Source: Vulcanimicrobium sp035943995 (lineage in GTDB: Bacteria > Vulcanimicrobiota > Vulcanimicrobiia > Vulcanimicrobiales > Vulcanimicrobiaceae). From it: a DNA stretch of 64,000 nucleotides. Where the stretch lies: positions 6,511-70,510 of the forward strand of contig DASZBS010000110.1 of assembly GCA_035943995.1 (NCBI GenBank), in the 5' to 3' direction. Positions 41,948 to 52,828 of the stretch are shown here, in pieces (position 1 is the first letter of the stretch; each line of letters opens with the position of its first letter). Both the position numbers and the translations under genes were made by a program. The notes under the pieces were generated by a model. That model was not told the origin of the DNA. It searched no databases and saw nothing but the letters and a program-made list of their open reading frames with translations.

Positions 41948-43181
41948 ATGGCTTATGGAGAGCAGCCGCTTCCGGGCTTTCGGGATGCCCTCGACCTAGA
42001 CAAGTTCGTCGTCGATCTCAGTGTTTTGCCGTTTTCGTTTTGGAAGCAACTCGGCGAGGCGAGGTCGAAATGCGAGCATATCTTGCGGGCGCCGCTTTTG
42101 CCCGAGACCTGGGAAGAGCTGCAAAGGGTCTACCTCGTCCGCGGTGTTCACTCGACGACGGCGATCGAGGGCAACACCCTGACCGAGGAAGAGGTCATGG
42201 CGATTTTCAGGCGAGAGCTTACCTTGCCCCCTTCGCGAGCATATCTCGGAATCGAAGCCGACAACATCGTCAAAGCCATGAATGTGGCATGGGCCGAGCC
42301 GCTCCGCGAAACGATCAGCCGCGACGAGATCTGTCAAATGAATGCGCAGGTGCTCGCCGGGTTGACGGTGGCGGCTCACGTTACGCCGGGCGAATACCGG
42401 CACGACGTCGTTACGGTCGGACGCTATGTCTGCCCTCGAGCAGACGACGTGCCGAGATTCGTTGACAAGTTCGTTTCCTGGTATAATGAATTTCCCGCCG
42501 AGGCGCCAGGGCTCGACGGCGTTTCGCTGTCGATCATCAAGGCGATTGCGGCGCACATGTACTTCGTGCTCATCCACCCGTTCGGCGATGGTAATGGGCG
42601 CACCGCGAGGCTGATCGAATGGAGAACGCTCGACCATGGCGGCATCGCATCCGTTGCGACGCATGTGCTGAGCAATCATTACAATCTCACACGCACACGC
42701 TACTATGAAATGCTCGACCAAGCCAGCCTGAGGCGTAACCTGACGCCTTTTTTTTGTTACGCAATCCAAGGCCTCGTCGATCAACTTTCATCGCAACTCG
42801 ACTATCTCCACAAGCCAATACGCAAACCTCGTGTACGTCGATATCGTGCGATCGCGAACGCCGGGGCACGGCGCGGATGTGATCAAACGCCGGCAAGACC
42901 TTGCGATCGCGATCGCGCGCAGCCCCGGTCCGGTTTCGCGCTCACAGATGTCCGAGTTGACCTCCACCCTTGCAAAATCATATGGTCGAACGACCGAAAA
43001 AACGCTGTCGCGTGATTTGACCGCGCTGCAGGGAGCGCGGTTGATAAGTTGGAGTCCGCAAGGATGGGAAGGCGTGACGGATACGATGTACTGGCGGCAC
43101 CGCCGAGATGTTTTTGAGCGGCGCGGACCTCGCCGCAGTCGCTCAGCGACGCATTTGGGACACTCTCGAGCAAAGGCTTAG
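41948..43181 (+). pseudogene. Fic-domain AMPylator with C-terminal wHTH, disrupted by a frameshift
   Basis: The first part (41948 to about 42815) encodes a class II Fic protein: inhibitory motif STTAIEGN with Glu74 and active motif HPFGDGNGRTAR beginning at His210, which transfers AMP to target hydroxyl groups. At 42815-42816 one extra C (AAGCCAATAC where AAGCAATAC restores the frame) shifts into a nonsense tail ending at 43015. Removing it joins the frame LDYLHKQYANLVYVDIVRSR to a C-terminal winged-helix domain (RQDLAIAIARSPGPVSRSQM, TEKTLSRDLTALQGARLISW) ending at 43181. The change may be a real mutation, programmed slippage or sequencing error. The N-terminal Fic domain is intact, so activity could remain. 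The region is less GC-rich than its neighbours. Confidence 0.85.
42731..42755 (+). terminator. Terminator-like hairpin inside fic
   Basis: AGGCGT-AACCTG-ACGCCT is a six-base stem followed by eight consecutive T residues (42748-42755), inside the Fic reading frame before the frameshift. It has the form of an intrinsic terminator. Whether it works when translated through is unknown. Confidence 0.35.
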
Positions 43182-43288
43182 CGTGGCGGCGGGAAGACCT
43201 ATCGGCCGCTTGCTCCCGACGCAATACCCCGGCCGTCAAATGCGCCCTCACGGCGACGTAAGCAGCCGCGTCCTCTCGATCGGCATGG

Positions 43289-43294
43289 TAGAAT
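43289..43294 (+). promoter_or_regulatory. -10 box implying a leaderless typA mRNA
   Basis: TAGAAT at 43289-43294 lies eight bases before the typA ATG (43303), and no Shine-Dalgarno is present. A transcript would begin about 43301, at or next to the start codon. Confidence 0.4.
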
Positions 43295-43302
43295 AGACCC
43301 TT

Positions 43303-45141
43303 ATGGCCCATGTCCGGACGCGGCCCGATATCCGCAACGTCGCCATCATCGCTCACGTCGACCACGGGAAGACGACGCTGGTCGATGCCATGTTTCGTCA
43401 GAGCGGCATCTATCGCGAGGGACAGCACACCGAAGCGCGCGCGATGGACTCCAACCCCCTCGAGCGCGAGCGCGGCATCACGATCCTCGCCAAGAACACC
43501 GCGATCGACCACAACGGTGTGAAGTTCAACATCGTCGACACCCCCGGCCACGCCGATTTCGGCGGTGAGGTCGAGCGCGTGCTGCAGATGGTGCAGGGCG
43601 TCGTGCTGCTCGTCGACGCGGCCGAGGGCGTGATGCCCCAGACGCGCTTCGTGCTGCGCAAGGCGCTCGAGCTGGATCTGCGCGCGATCGTCGTGATCAA
43701 TAAGATCGACCGCCGCGATGCGCGCCCGGTGGAAGTCGTCGATGAGGTGTTCGACCTCTTCATCGAGCTGGGCGCGTCCGACGAGCAGGCCGATTTCGCC
43801 GTGGTCTACGCGAACGGTAAGGCCGGGATCGCGAAGTACGAGCTGGCCGACGAGAGCGCCGACCTGGAGCCGCTGTTCGACACCATCGTCAAGCGCGTGC
43901 CCGAGGCGCCCGCCGAGGACGGCGGTTTTCAGATGCTCGTGTCGGCGATCGACCACAACCGCTACGTCGGGCGGATCGGCATCGGCCGCATCTTCCGCGG
44001 CACGTCGAAAGTCAACGCGCCGATCGTCAAGGTCACGCGCGACGGCACCGTCACCACCGGTTTGCGGCTGACGAAAATGCTCGCATTTCACGGGCTCGAG
44101 CGCATCGAGGTCGAGGAAGCCTCGGCCGGCGACATCATCTGCGTGTCCGGGATCGAAGGCCTCAACATCGGCGACACGATCGCCGACGCCGCGTTCCCCG
44201 AAGGCATCGCAGCGACGGCAGTCGACGAGCCCACGGTCTCGATGTACTTCATGGTCAATGCGTCGCCGTTCGCGGGGCGCGAAGGCAAGTACCTCACGTC
44301 GCGCCAGATCCGCGAACGGCTGATGCGCGAGCTGGAATCGAACGTCGCGCTGCGCGTCGAGGACACCGACTCCGCCGACACGTTCGAAGTGCGCGGACGC
44401 GGTGAGCTCCATCTCTCGATCCTCATCGAGACGATGCGCCGCGAAGGCTACGAGATGGCGGTCAGCAAGCCGCGCGTCATCATCACCGAGCGCGACGGCG
44501 TAAAGATGGAGCCGGTCGAGTACGTCGTGATCGACGTGCAGGAAGAGTATTCCGGCGCCGTGATCGAGTCCGTCGGGCGCCGCCGCGCGCAGATGTCGAA
44601 CATGGTGACCGTCGGCGAGACGCGCCGGCTGGAGTACACGATGCCGACGCGCGCGATCTTCGGCCTGCGCGGCGAGCTGATGACGCTCTCGCGCGGCACC
44701 GCGGTGATGTCGCACGTCTACTACACGCACCAGCCCGTTGCCGGCGACATCCCGGGCCGTTCCAACGGCGCGCTCGTCACCAGCGACAGCGGCACCGTCA
44801 CCGCGTACGCGCTGATGGGCCTCGACCAGCGCGGCCGCTTCTTCGTGGACCCGGGCGCCGAGGTGTACGAAGGCATGATCGTCGGCCGCGCCAACGACGA
44901 CAAGGACGTCGCGCTCAACGCGGTGCGCGCCAAGAAGCTCACCAACATGCGCGCCGCCGGCACCGACGAGAACTTCAAGATGCCGCCGGCCGAGGAGATG
45001 TCGCTCGAGCGCGCGATCGAGTTCATCGAGGACGACGAGCTCGTCGAGGTGACGCCGAAGTCGATCCGGCTGCGCAAGCGGCTGCTCGACGAAGGCGACC
45101 GCATCAAGTCGCGCAAGCGCGAGAAAGCCTTCGCGAACTAG
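43303..45141 (+). CDS. typA: Translational GTPase TypA/BipA
   Basis: A 612-residue ribosome-binding GTPase. G1 is HVDHGKTT (residues 18-25), G2 includes ERERGITILAK, G3 DTPGHADFGGEV, G4 NKIDR and G5 VSAID; the BipA-specific C-terminal domain follows (PTRAIFGLRGELMTLSRGTA; TYALMGLDQRGRFFV-like segment near 507-525). Full length for the family. BipA assists assembly of the large ribosomal subunit and translation under stress and low temperature. No ribosome-binding site precedes the ATG, but TAGAAT sits eight bases upstream, suggesting a leaderless message. Confidence 0.97.
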   Translation: MAHVRTRPDIRNVAIIAHVDHGKTTLVDAMFRQSGIYREGQHTEARAMDSNPLERERGITILAKNTAIDHNGVKFNIVDTPGHADFGGEVERVLQMVQGVVLLVDAAEGVMPQTRFVLRKALELDLRAIVVINKIDRRDARPVEVVDEVFDLFIELGASDEQADFAVVYANGKAGIAKYELADESADLEPLFDTIVKRVPEAPAEDGGFQMLVSAIDHNRYVGRIGIGRIFRGTSKVNAPIVKVTRDGTVTTGLRLTKMLAFHGLERIEVEEASAGDIICVSGIEGLNIGDTIADAAFPEGIAATAVDEPTVSMYFMVNASPFAGREGKYLTSRQIRERLMRELESNVALRVEDTDSADTFEVRGRGELHLSILIETMRREGYEMAVSKPRVIITERDGVKMEPVEYVVIDVQEEYSGAVIESVGRRRAQMSNMVTVGETRRLEYTMPTRAIFGLRGELMTLSRGTAVMSHVYYTHQPVAGDIPGRSNGALVTSDSGTVTAYALMGLDQRGRFFVDPGAEVYEGMIVGRANDDKDVALNAVRAKKLTNMRAAGTDENFKMPPAEEMSLERAIEFIEDDELVEVTPKSIRLRKRLLDEGDRIKSRKREKAFAN

Positions 45142-45158
45142 ACCGAGAAGCGGGCCGG

Positions 45159-46808
45159 GTGAGACAGATCGGCCTCCTCGCGGTCGCGCTCGCGATCGCC
45201 CTCTCCGCGTGCACGCGCGTCGACACCGTGGCGACCACATCGGGAGGGCCGAGCGGCGCGCACCACACCTGGACGAAGCCCGGGATCCTGCGGATCGCGA
45301 GCCTGAACGATCCCGACAGCCTCAGCCCGCTGGTCGGCGAGTACCAGGTCGACGTCGACCTGTCGATGTTCTGGGCGGGCTACCTGTTCAACTACGACGA
45401 CCAGAACCGGCTGGTCCCCGAGCTCGCGGTCGCGGAGCCGACGCTCGCGAACGGCGGCATCTCGCGCGACGGCCTCACGATCACGTACCACCTGCGCAAG
45501 GGCGTCACGTGGCAGGACGGCGCTCCGTTCGATTCGGGTGACGTCGTGTTCTCGTGGCACGCCGTGATGAACCCGAACACCAACGTGGCGAGCCGCCAGG
45601 GTTACGACGTGATCGCGCGCATCGACACGCCCGACAAATACACCGCGGTCGTCCACCTCCGCAAGCCGTACTCCCCGTTCGTCGCCGCGTTCTTGACGAT
45701 GTCGAGCCAGCCGTTCCCCGTCTATCCGAAGCATCTGCTGTCGAAATATCCCGATCTCAACCGCATCCCGTACAACAGCGCGCCGGTGGGAACGGGACCG
45801 TTCATCGTCAAGGAATGGCATCGCGGCCAGACGCTGCGCATGGTCGCGAACCCGCACTACTGGCGGGGCGCGCCCAAGCTTGCCGAAGTCGACTACACCG
45901 CGATCCCCGACGAGAACACCGTGCTCACCACCATGGAGTCGCACGCGATCGACCTGTGGTACAACGCGCCGGCGACGCTCTACGGCCAGGCGTCAAAGGT
46001 GCCCGACACGCACGCGGTCCTGACGCCGTTCAACCAGTACTCGGCGGTCGGGTTCAACACGACCCGGCCGCTCGTCTCCGATCCGGCAGTGCGGCGCGCG
46101 CTCGCGATGGCCACCGACCGGAAGCGCTTGATCGACCTCGTATCGTACGGGGTCAACGTCCTCAACGAAGGAGACCAGCCGAAGTTCTCGTGGGCGTACG
46201 ACGAGAGCCTCAAGCCGATCGAGTTCGACCTGGAGAAGGCGAAAGCGACGCTCGATGCCGCGGGCTGGCATCCCGGGCCCGACGGCGTGCGCGTCAAGGA
46301 CGGGCAGCGGCTGCGGCTCGAGGCGGCGACGATCACGGGCAGCGCGGTCGGCAACCGGCTGGCGGTGCAGTTGCAGAGCGCGTGGCGCGCGGCCGGCGTC
46401 GAGATGACGATCAAGCAATACGCGTCGGCATTGATGCTTGCGACGTTCCAAGCCGGCGGGATCTTGCAGACCGGCAAGTTCGACGTCGAGTTCTCGTCGT
46501 TCGTCAACGGGGTCGATCCGGACGACTCGTCGGTCGTGCTCAGCGCGCAGATACCGCCCAGCGGCAACAACAACTACCGCTTCCGCAACCCTGACGTCGA
46601 CGCGCAAGAAGCGATCGCGCTCAGCTCGTACGATCAGGCCGTGCGCAAGAAAGCCTACGGGCGCGTGCAGCAGGCGCTCGTCGACCAAGTGCCCTTCATC
46701 ACGATGTGGTTCGCGCGCCGCTTCGACGTGGTCAGCAACGACGTGAAGGGCTACAAGCCCGCACACGCCGTCACGACGTTCTGGAATACCTGGGAGTATT
46801 CGATCTAG
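45159..46808 (+). CDS. Peptide ABC transporter substrate-binding lipoprotein (SBP_bac_5), second copy
   Basis: A 549-residue family-5 binding protein with signal MRQIGLLAVALAIALSACTR (lipobox LSAC). The motif DSLSPLVGEYQVDVDLSMFW and WQDGAPFDSGDVVFSWHAVM are typical. Like the copy at 35.3-36.9 kb, it has no permease or ATPase genes beside it. It starts (GTG, 45159) 17 bases after typA and may be co-transcribed with it. It convergently overlaps rpiA by four bases. The two copies share layout but differ clearly in sequence, so they probably bind different peptides. Confidence 0.9.
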   Translation: MRQIGLLAVALAIALSACTRVDTVATTSGGPSGAHHTWTKPGILRIASLNDPDSLSPLVGEYQVDVDLSMFWAGYLFNYDDQNRLVPELAVAEPTLANGGISRDGLTITYHLRKGVTWQDGAPFDSGDVVFSWHAVMNPNTNVASRQGYDVIARIDTPDKYTAVVHLRKPYSPFVAAFLTMSSQPFPVYPKHLLSKYPDLNRIPYNSAPVGTGPFIVKEWHRGQTLRMVANPHYWRGAPKLAEVDYTAIPDENTVLTTMESHAIDLWYNAPATLYGQASKVPDTHAVLTPFNQYSAVGFNTTRPLVSDPAVRRALAMATDRKRLIDLVSYGVNVLNEGDQPKFSWAYDESLKPIEFDLEKAKATLDAAGWHPGPDGVRVKDGQRLRLEAATITGSAVGNRLAVQLQSAWRAAGVEMTIKQYASALMLATFQAGGILQTGKFDVEFSSFVNGVDPDDSSVVLSAQIPPSGNNNYRFRNPDVDAQEAIALSSYDQAVRKKAYGRVQQALVDQVPFITMWFARRFDVVSNDVKGYKPAHAVTTFWNTWEYSI

Positions 46809-47518
46809 CGCTGAAGCGGAAACACGTTGTTCGGGCGCGTCAGCTCGCGCACGCCGTTCTCGTCCGCGACGATGACCGCACCGGTCAACGTCGCCGCAAA
46901 GAGTCCGGTAGCCACGACGCCGTGGATCGCGCGCAGCACGATGTCGCTGATCTCCGGATCGGCGATGGGGCCGAGCGAACAGTCGAGGATCGCGTTGCCG
47001 TTGTCGGTCACGAACGGCGCCAAGTCCGTCTTGCGCTGCTTGACGCGCACCTGCGGAAGCACCGCGTGGATGCCGCTGATCACGGTCGAAAGTGCGAACG
47101 GAACGACTTCGACCGGCGTCGGAAACGCACCGAGCTTGGTGACGAGCTTCTCCGGCGTCACGATCACGACGAATTTCTGCGCCGCGAGCGCGACCGCTTT
47201 CTCGCGGAACATCGCGCCGCCGCCGCCCTTGGTCAGCGACCAGTCCGCCGCGACCTCGTCGGCGCCGTCGATCGCGACGTCGATCTCGCGGTCGCCGAGC
47301 GCGACGAGCGGGATGCCGAGCTCGCGGCATTGCCGTTCGGTCGCGAGCGACGTCGGCACGGCGACGATCCGTTCGCCCGCCGCGACGCGTTCACCGACGC
47401 GCACGACGGCCCAGCGCGCGGTCGAGCCGGTGCCCAGGCCGATGCACGTCCCCGCCCGCACGTAGCGGTCGACGGCGGCGAACCCGGCCTCGCGTTTGCG
47501 TTCGTCCTGCGGTGTCAT
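46805..47518 (-). CDS. rpiA: Ribose-5-phosphate isomerase A
   Basis: A 237-residue RpiA. The phosphate-binding IGLGTGSTARWAV, the catalytic region VAIDGADEVAADW with acidic residues, TKGGGGAMFREKAVA and TPEKLVTKLGAFPTPVEVVP are all family hallmarks. It interconverts ribose-5-phosphate and ribulose-5-phosphate in the pentose phosphate pathway. The start ATG at 47518 lies nine bases after a strong hairpin at 47527-47552, so the gene must be expressed from read-through or a promoter within that short gap, an odd arrangement. Confidence 0.95.
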   Translation of the reverse strand: MTPQDERKREAGFAAVDRYVRAGTCIGLGTGSTARWAVVRVGERVAAGERIVAVPTSLATERQCRELGIPLVALGDREIDVAIDGADEVAADWSLTKGGGGAMFREKAVALAAQKFVVIVTPEKLVTKLGAFPTPVEVVPFALSTVISGIHAVLPQVRVKQRKTDLAPFVTDNGNAILDCSLGPIADPEISDIVLRAIHGVVATGLFAATLTGAVIVADENGVRELTRPNNVFPLQR

Positions 47519-47526
47519 CGCGTGAA

Positions 47527-47552
47527 AGGAGCCCCGCTCGCGCGGGGCTCCT
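47527..47552 (-). terminator. Intrinsic terminator between small secreted gene and rpiA
   Basis: AGGAGCCCCGC (47527-47537) and its perfect complement (47542-47552) form an eleven-base stem with a four-base loop. On the minus strand TTTCACG follows. It ends the transcript of the 66-residue secreted protein and lies only nine bases before rpiA. Confidence 0.75.
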
Positions 47553-47558
47553 CGTCGT

Positions 47559-47759
47559 TCAGCGGCAGTAGCCCTTGACGTGCTTTCCGTACTTGTTCGT
47601 GTAGCCTTTGACCCAATGCTTGCCGGGCGGGCAGCGGTGCATGTGGCCCATGCCGCCCCCCATCGCGCCGTGCATCTTGTCGTTGTCTTTCGCCTGGGCG
47701 CCGGCGCCGAGCGCCGCCACCATGCAAAGCGCGAGGAATCCGGACATGATCTTGCTCAT
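47559..47759 (-). CDS. Small secreted Met/His-rich protein
   Basis: A 66-residue exported protein with signal MSKIMSGFLALCMVAALGAG and cleavage after AQA. The mature peptide KDNDKMHGAMGGGMGHMHRC then PPGKHWVKGYTNKYGKHVKG is rich in Met, His and Gly with two cysteines, a composition that suggests copper or other metal binding in the periplasm. GGAGAT lies just upstream of the ATG at 47759. It is followed by a strong terminator, supporting a monocistronic gene. Confidence 0.65.
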   Translation of the reverse strand: MSKIMSGFLALCMVAALGAGAQAKDNDKMHGAMGGGMGHMHRCPPGKHWVKGYTNKYGKHVKGYCR

Positions 47760-47842
47760 GGAAAATCTCCGATCGGATGAAAACGGGATGGACGTCCCGT
47801 TCCAGCCGACCGCTTTTCCGACCTTTGTCGGACGTCGGGCCC

Positions 47843-49114
47843 TTAGCCGACCTCGGGCTGGCTCGCACTGCGCGTGGCCAATCCGGCACCGTGCCGTCGT
47901 ACTGCCGCAGCACCGGTGAATACGGGGACGGTGTGCATCAATTCCGTTACGATCGACCGGGTGGCCGTGTCGATCGGAAGATCGCTGTTGATCCGAGCCC
48001 ATGCGTCGAGCATACGCTTCACGGTCTCGCGAACGATTTCACGAACCTGGCGCACGGAAAGATGCGCCCGCTCCGCGAGCCGCTCGAACCGCTCCATATC
48101 GAACTCTTCCCATCTTTTCGTGCCGGCGAGATTGAGCGCCAGAACGTCGTCAGGAATGTAGCGTAGCGTCGACACGAAATCGTAGGCAGGCGCGATCCGG
48201 GCCGACTCTCCATCTGGATAGATCAGTGACCAATTTTTCGCGTGCATGTCAGCGTTTCCGATGCCAATGGTAAAAACCAGACGCCGTATGAATTCCTCGA
48301 CTCCTTTCGCGCCGACGACCTCGTTGACGATCGCTGCCATGATGGCGTAACTCGTTCGTTGGTACTTCTCTTCGGGATAGAGCCCTTGGATTTGTGCGAA
48401 ATCTTCAATGTGGATGCGGCCTCCGGATTCGGTCCGGTCGAAACGCCGAATCATATATGCGTCGCCGAGGTCGTGCCGCATCTCACTAGGGAGGCCTTCG
48501 ATACGCGAGGTCGGGATGAGCGCGACTTCGGGGACGTCGATACCGACTTCCCTCGCGAACGACATCATCGCATACTCCGTCTCCGGAACGTTTCCGTACG
48601 TGGCAGACGGCAGTTTGACGATCCACTGGCCCCCCATCCCTTCGACCGGGATACGGAGCCCGTTGTCGCGCGACAGCACGGCGCTGAACTTGAGCTGCAC
48701 GCCGGCGAGTGAAAAGCGCAACGGATGGGACGCCGATTGGCGCTCCGCTCCAGTCTCGGTCGGCGGCAACGGCGCACCGTCAGGATCGGTGACGATGATA
48801 GCGCCCGGCAAATCGGTCCCAAGTAACCAGATCAGCGGAAAGTCGCGGTCCTGGTTTACCGAACCGCGATTCGCGACATATTGCCGTAAGTGGCCCTCCG
48901 GCAAGAGGTTTGAAAAGAACGGCGGCAACCTGCGGGACGTCGGGCGCACCACGTCGCTCAACCCGCCGCGTATATCCTGAAAAGATTGGCTGAGGACGGG
49001 GCGCCGTGGATTTTCCACGTAGCCCGGATCGAGCGTGAAGATGTTTCGATCGCCATCCAAATTGATCAGGCGTCCGACGACGGTTTGGTTCAACCGAACT
49101 TCGAGCTCTTTCAT
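47843..49114 (-). CDS. hipA: HipA-type serine/threonine kinase toxin
   Basis: A 423-residue HipA-family kinase. The N-terminal couple_hipA-like segment (MKELEVRLNQTVVGRLINLD) precedes the kinase core with FSLAGVQLKFSAVL, QWIVKLPS, RRFDRT, the catalytic NADMHAKNWSLIY and metal-binding PAYDFVST. In E. coli HipA phosphorylates glutamyl-tRNA synthetase and causes persistence; a related target is likely but not shown. The start overlaps the hipB stop by four bases. The last 25 residues are an Arg/Ala tail beyond the family norm. Composition differs from the flanks, consistent with transfer of the module. Confidence 0.92.
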   Translation of the reverse strand: MKELEVRLNQTVVGRLINLDGDRNIFTLDPGYVENPRRPVLSQSFQDIRGGLSDVVRPTSRRLPPFFSNLLPEGHLRQYVANRGSVNQDRDFPLIWLLGTDLPGAIIVTDPDGAPLPPTETGAERQSASHPLRFSLAGVQLKFSAVLSRDNGLRIPVEGMGGQWIVKLPSATYGNVPETEYAMMSFAREVGIDVPEVALIPTSRIEGLPSEMRHDLGDAYMIRRFDRTESGGRIHIEDFAQIQGLYPEEKYQRTSYAIMAAIVNEVVGAKGVEEFIRRLVFTIGIGNADMHAKNWSLIYPDGESARIAPAYDFVSTLRYIPDDVLALNLAGTKRWEEFDMERFERLAERAHLSVRQVREIVRETVKRMLDAWARINSDLPIDTATRSIVTELMHTVPVFTGAAAVRRHGAGLATRSASQPEVG

Positions 49115-49431
49115 TCAGGGTCTCGTTCCGCCGAGGCGGCGAAACGCGATCGTGGCGCACTCGCGTCCCCAGCATCGAGCAGAAGCCCCACAGCGGAAAG
49201 GCTCTTGACTGGGACCAAAACGGTTTCGAGCCCGAGCCCGCGTGAGATATCCCTGAGCGTTGAGAGGCGGATATCCTCACCTCGTTCCGCTCGAGAGATT
49301 TGGCTCTGAGGAAGTCCACCGAGGCGAGCGAGCTCCTGCTGACTCAAGCCGGCTGCACGCCTCGCCCCTCGGAGCGTCCCCGCGATATCGCTAATGTCGC
49401 TTGCCACCTGGCTACTATAGCATACCTGCAT
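49111..49431 (-). CDS. hipB: HipB-type Xre-family antitoxin
   Basis: A 106-residue HTH antitoxin: LRGARRAAGLSQQELARLGG, LPQSQISRAERGEDIRLSTL and RDISRGLGLETVLVPV match the Xre/HipB fold. It neutralises HipA and represses the operon. The annotated ATG at 49431 lies between two CTATAG palindromes; TATAGT boxes are so close that transcription might start inside this frame, in which case GTG at 49407 (98 residues, VASDISDIAGTLRG) would be the true start. Coupled to hipA by a four-base overlap. Confidence 0.9.
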   Translation of the reverse strand: MQVCYSSQVASDISDIAGTLRGARRAAGLSQQELARLGGLPQSQISRAERGEDIRLSTLRDISRGLGLETVLVPVKSLSAVGLLLDAGDASAPRSRFAASAERDPE

Positions 49432-49440
49432 AAACTATAG
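49415..49440. promoter_or_regulatory. HipB operator/promoter region
   Basis: Two CTATAG palindromes (49415-49420 and 49435-49440) are 20 bases apart, two helical turns, as expected of HTH dimer operators. On the minus strand each gives TATAGT, a -10-like box. A further palindrome GCGATATCGC lies at 49382-49391. Confidence 0.55.
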
Positions 49441-49516
49441 GCGCAGTTTATTTATATATCGCTAAATCATTGAGTCTTAGTCGCTATATCGATGAGATTG
49501 GCCGAAAGGTCACGGT

Positions 49517-52149
<2,633 letters not shown>

Positions 52150-52150
<1 letters not shown>

Positions 52151-52176
52151 TCGCACTCTACAACCGCGAGTGCTAA
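52150..52176. promoter_or_regulatory. CIRCE operator (HrcA box) of clpB
   Basis: On the minus strand TTAGCACTC-N9-GAGTGCGAA matches the CIRCE consensus TTAGCACTC-N9-GAGTGCTAA with one change. It reaches the first base of the clpB start region, so HrcA bound here would block both initiation of transcription and the leader. Confidence 0.9.
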
Positions 52177-52299
52177 AGCGAAGTTTCGCCGGACCGCGCT
52201 CGGACGGCGGGCCTCGCTCGGCTGCGGCCCCAAGCGAGGCAGGAGGGCAACCGACCCCGGCAAAGACGGTCGCGCCGGGCCGTCGTCGGAGGTATTCAG

Positions 52300-52779
52300 A
52301 TGCGTTTCGTTCGTGCGTTCTCGTCGGCCGTCGCGTTAGCCGCGATCATCACGGTCGCCGCGCCGGGGAGCGCCGCTCCTCCACCCGATCCCGCGCTCGC
52401 GGCGTTGCCCGCGAAGATGGTCGCGGCGCTCACCACCAACGATGCGACCGCGCTGCGCGCCGCGTGCGCGCCGACTTCCACCGTCGTCGACGAGTTCGCG
52501 CCGTACTCATGGTCCGGCGCGGACACGTGCGTGCGGTGGTCCGCGGCGTTCAAGACGTTCATGAGGCAGGTGAAGATGAGCGACCCGAAAGGGACCGTGG
52601 CACCGCACCCGTTCATCGACGTGACCGGCAACCATGCGTACGTCGTCGCGAAGGTGAAATTCGTCGCGATGATGTCCGGGAAGCCGGTCTCCGAGGAAGG
52701 CACATGGGCGTTCGTGCTCGCGAAGTCCGGCGCGGCATGGAAGATCACGTCGCTGGCGTGGGGGACGCTGCACCACTGA
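52300..52779 (+). CDS. Secreted SnoaL/DUF4440-like protein
   Basis: A 159-residue exported protein. The signal MRFVRAFSSAVALAAIITVA ends near SAA. The mature domain has the NTF2-like pattern: an N-terminal helix LAALPAKMVAALTTNDATAL, a cone with TVVDEFAPYSWSGADTCVRW, and final strands EEGTWAFVLAKSGAAWKITS. This fold includes polyketide cyclases, isomerases and ketosteroid-binding proteins; no catalytic residues can be assigned. It may bind a small hydrophobic molecule in the periplasm. Confidence 0.75.
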   Translation: MRFVRAFSSAVALAAIITVAAPGSAAPPPDPALAALPAKMVAALTTNDATALRAACAPTSTVVDEFAPYSWSGADTCVRWSAAFKTFMRQVKMSDPKGTVAPHPFIDVTGNHAYVVAKVKFVAMMSGKPVSEEGTWAFVLAKSGAAWKITSLAWGTLHH

Positions 52780-52828
52780 GCGAAATCCTCCGGCCAGGTA
52801 CACGCGACCGAACCCGGAGACACCGCCG

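Noticed and set aside
42462..42487. TTGACA and TATAAT inside fic
   Set aside because: The spacer is only 14 bases, too short for a sigma-70 promoter, and it lies in conserved coding sequence.
42883..45240. A 785-residue minus-strand frame opposite typA
   Set aside because: It is the antisense shadow of typA, with Arg/His/Asp-rich low-complexity translation.
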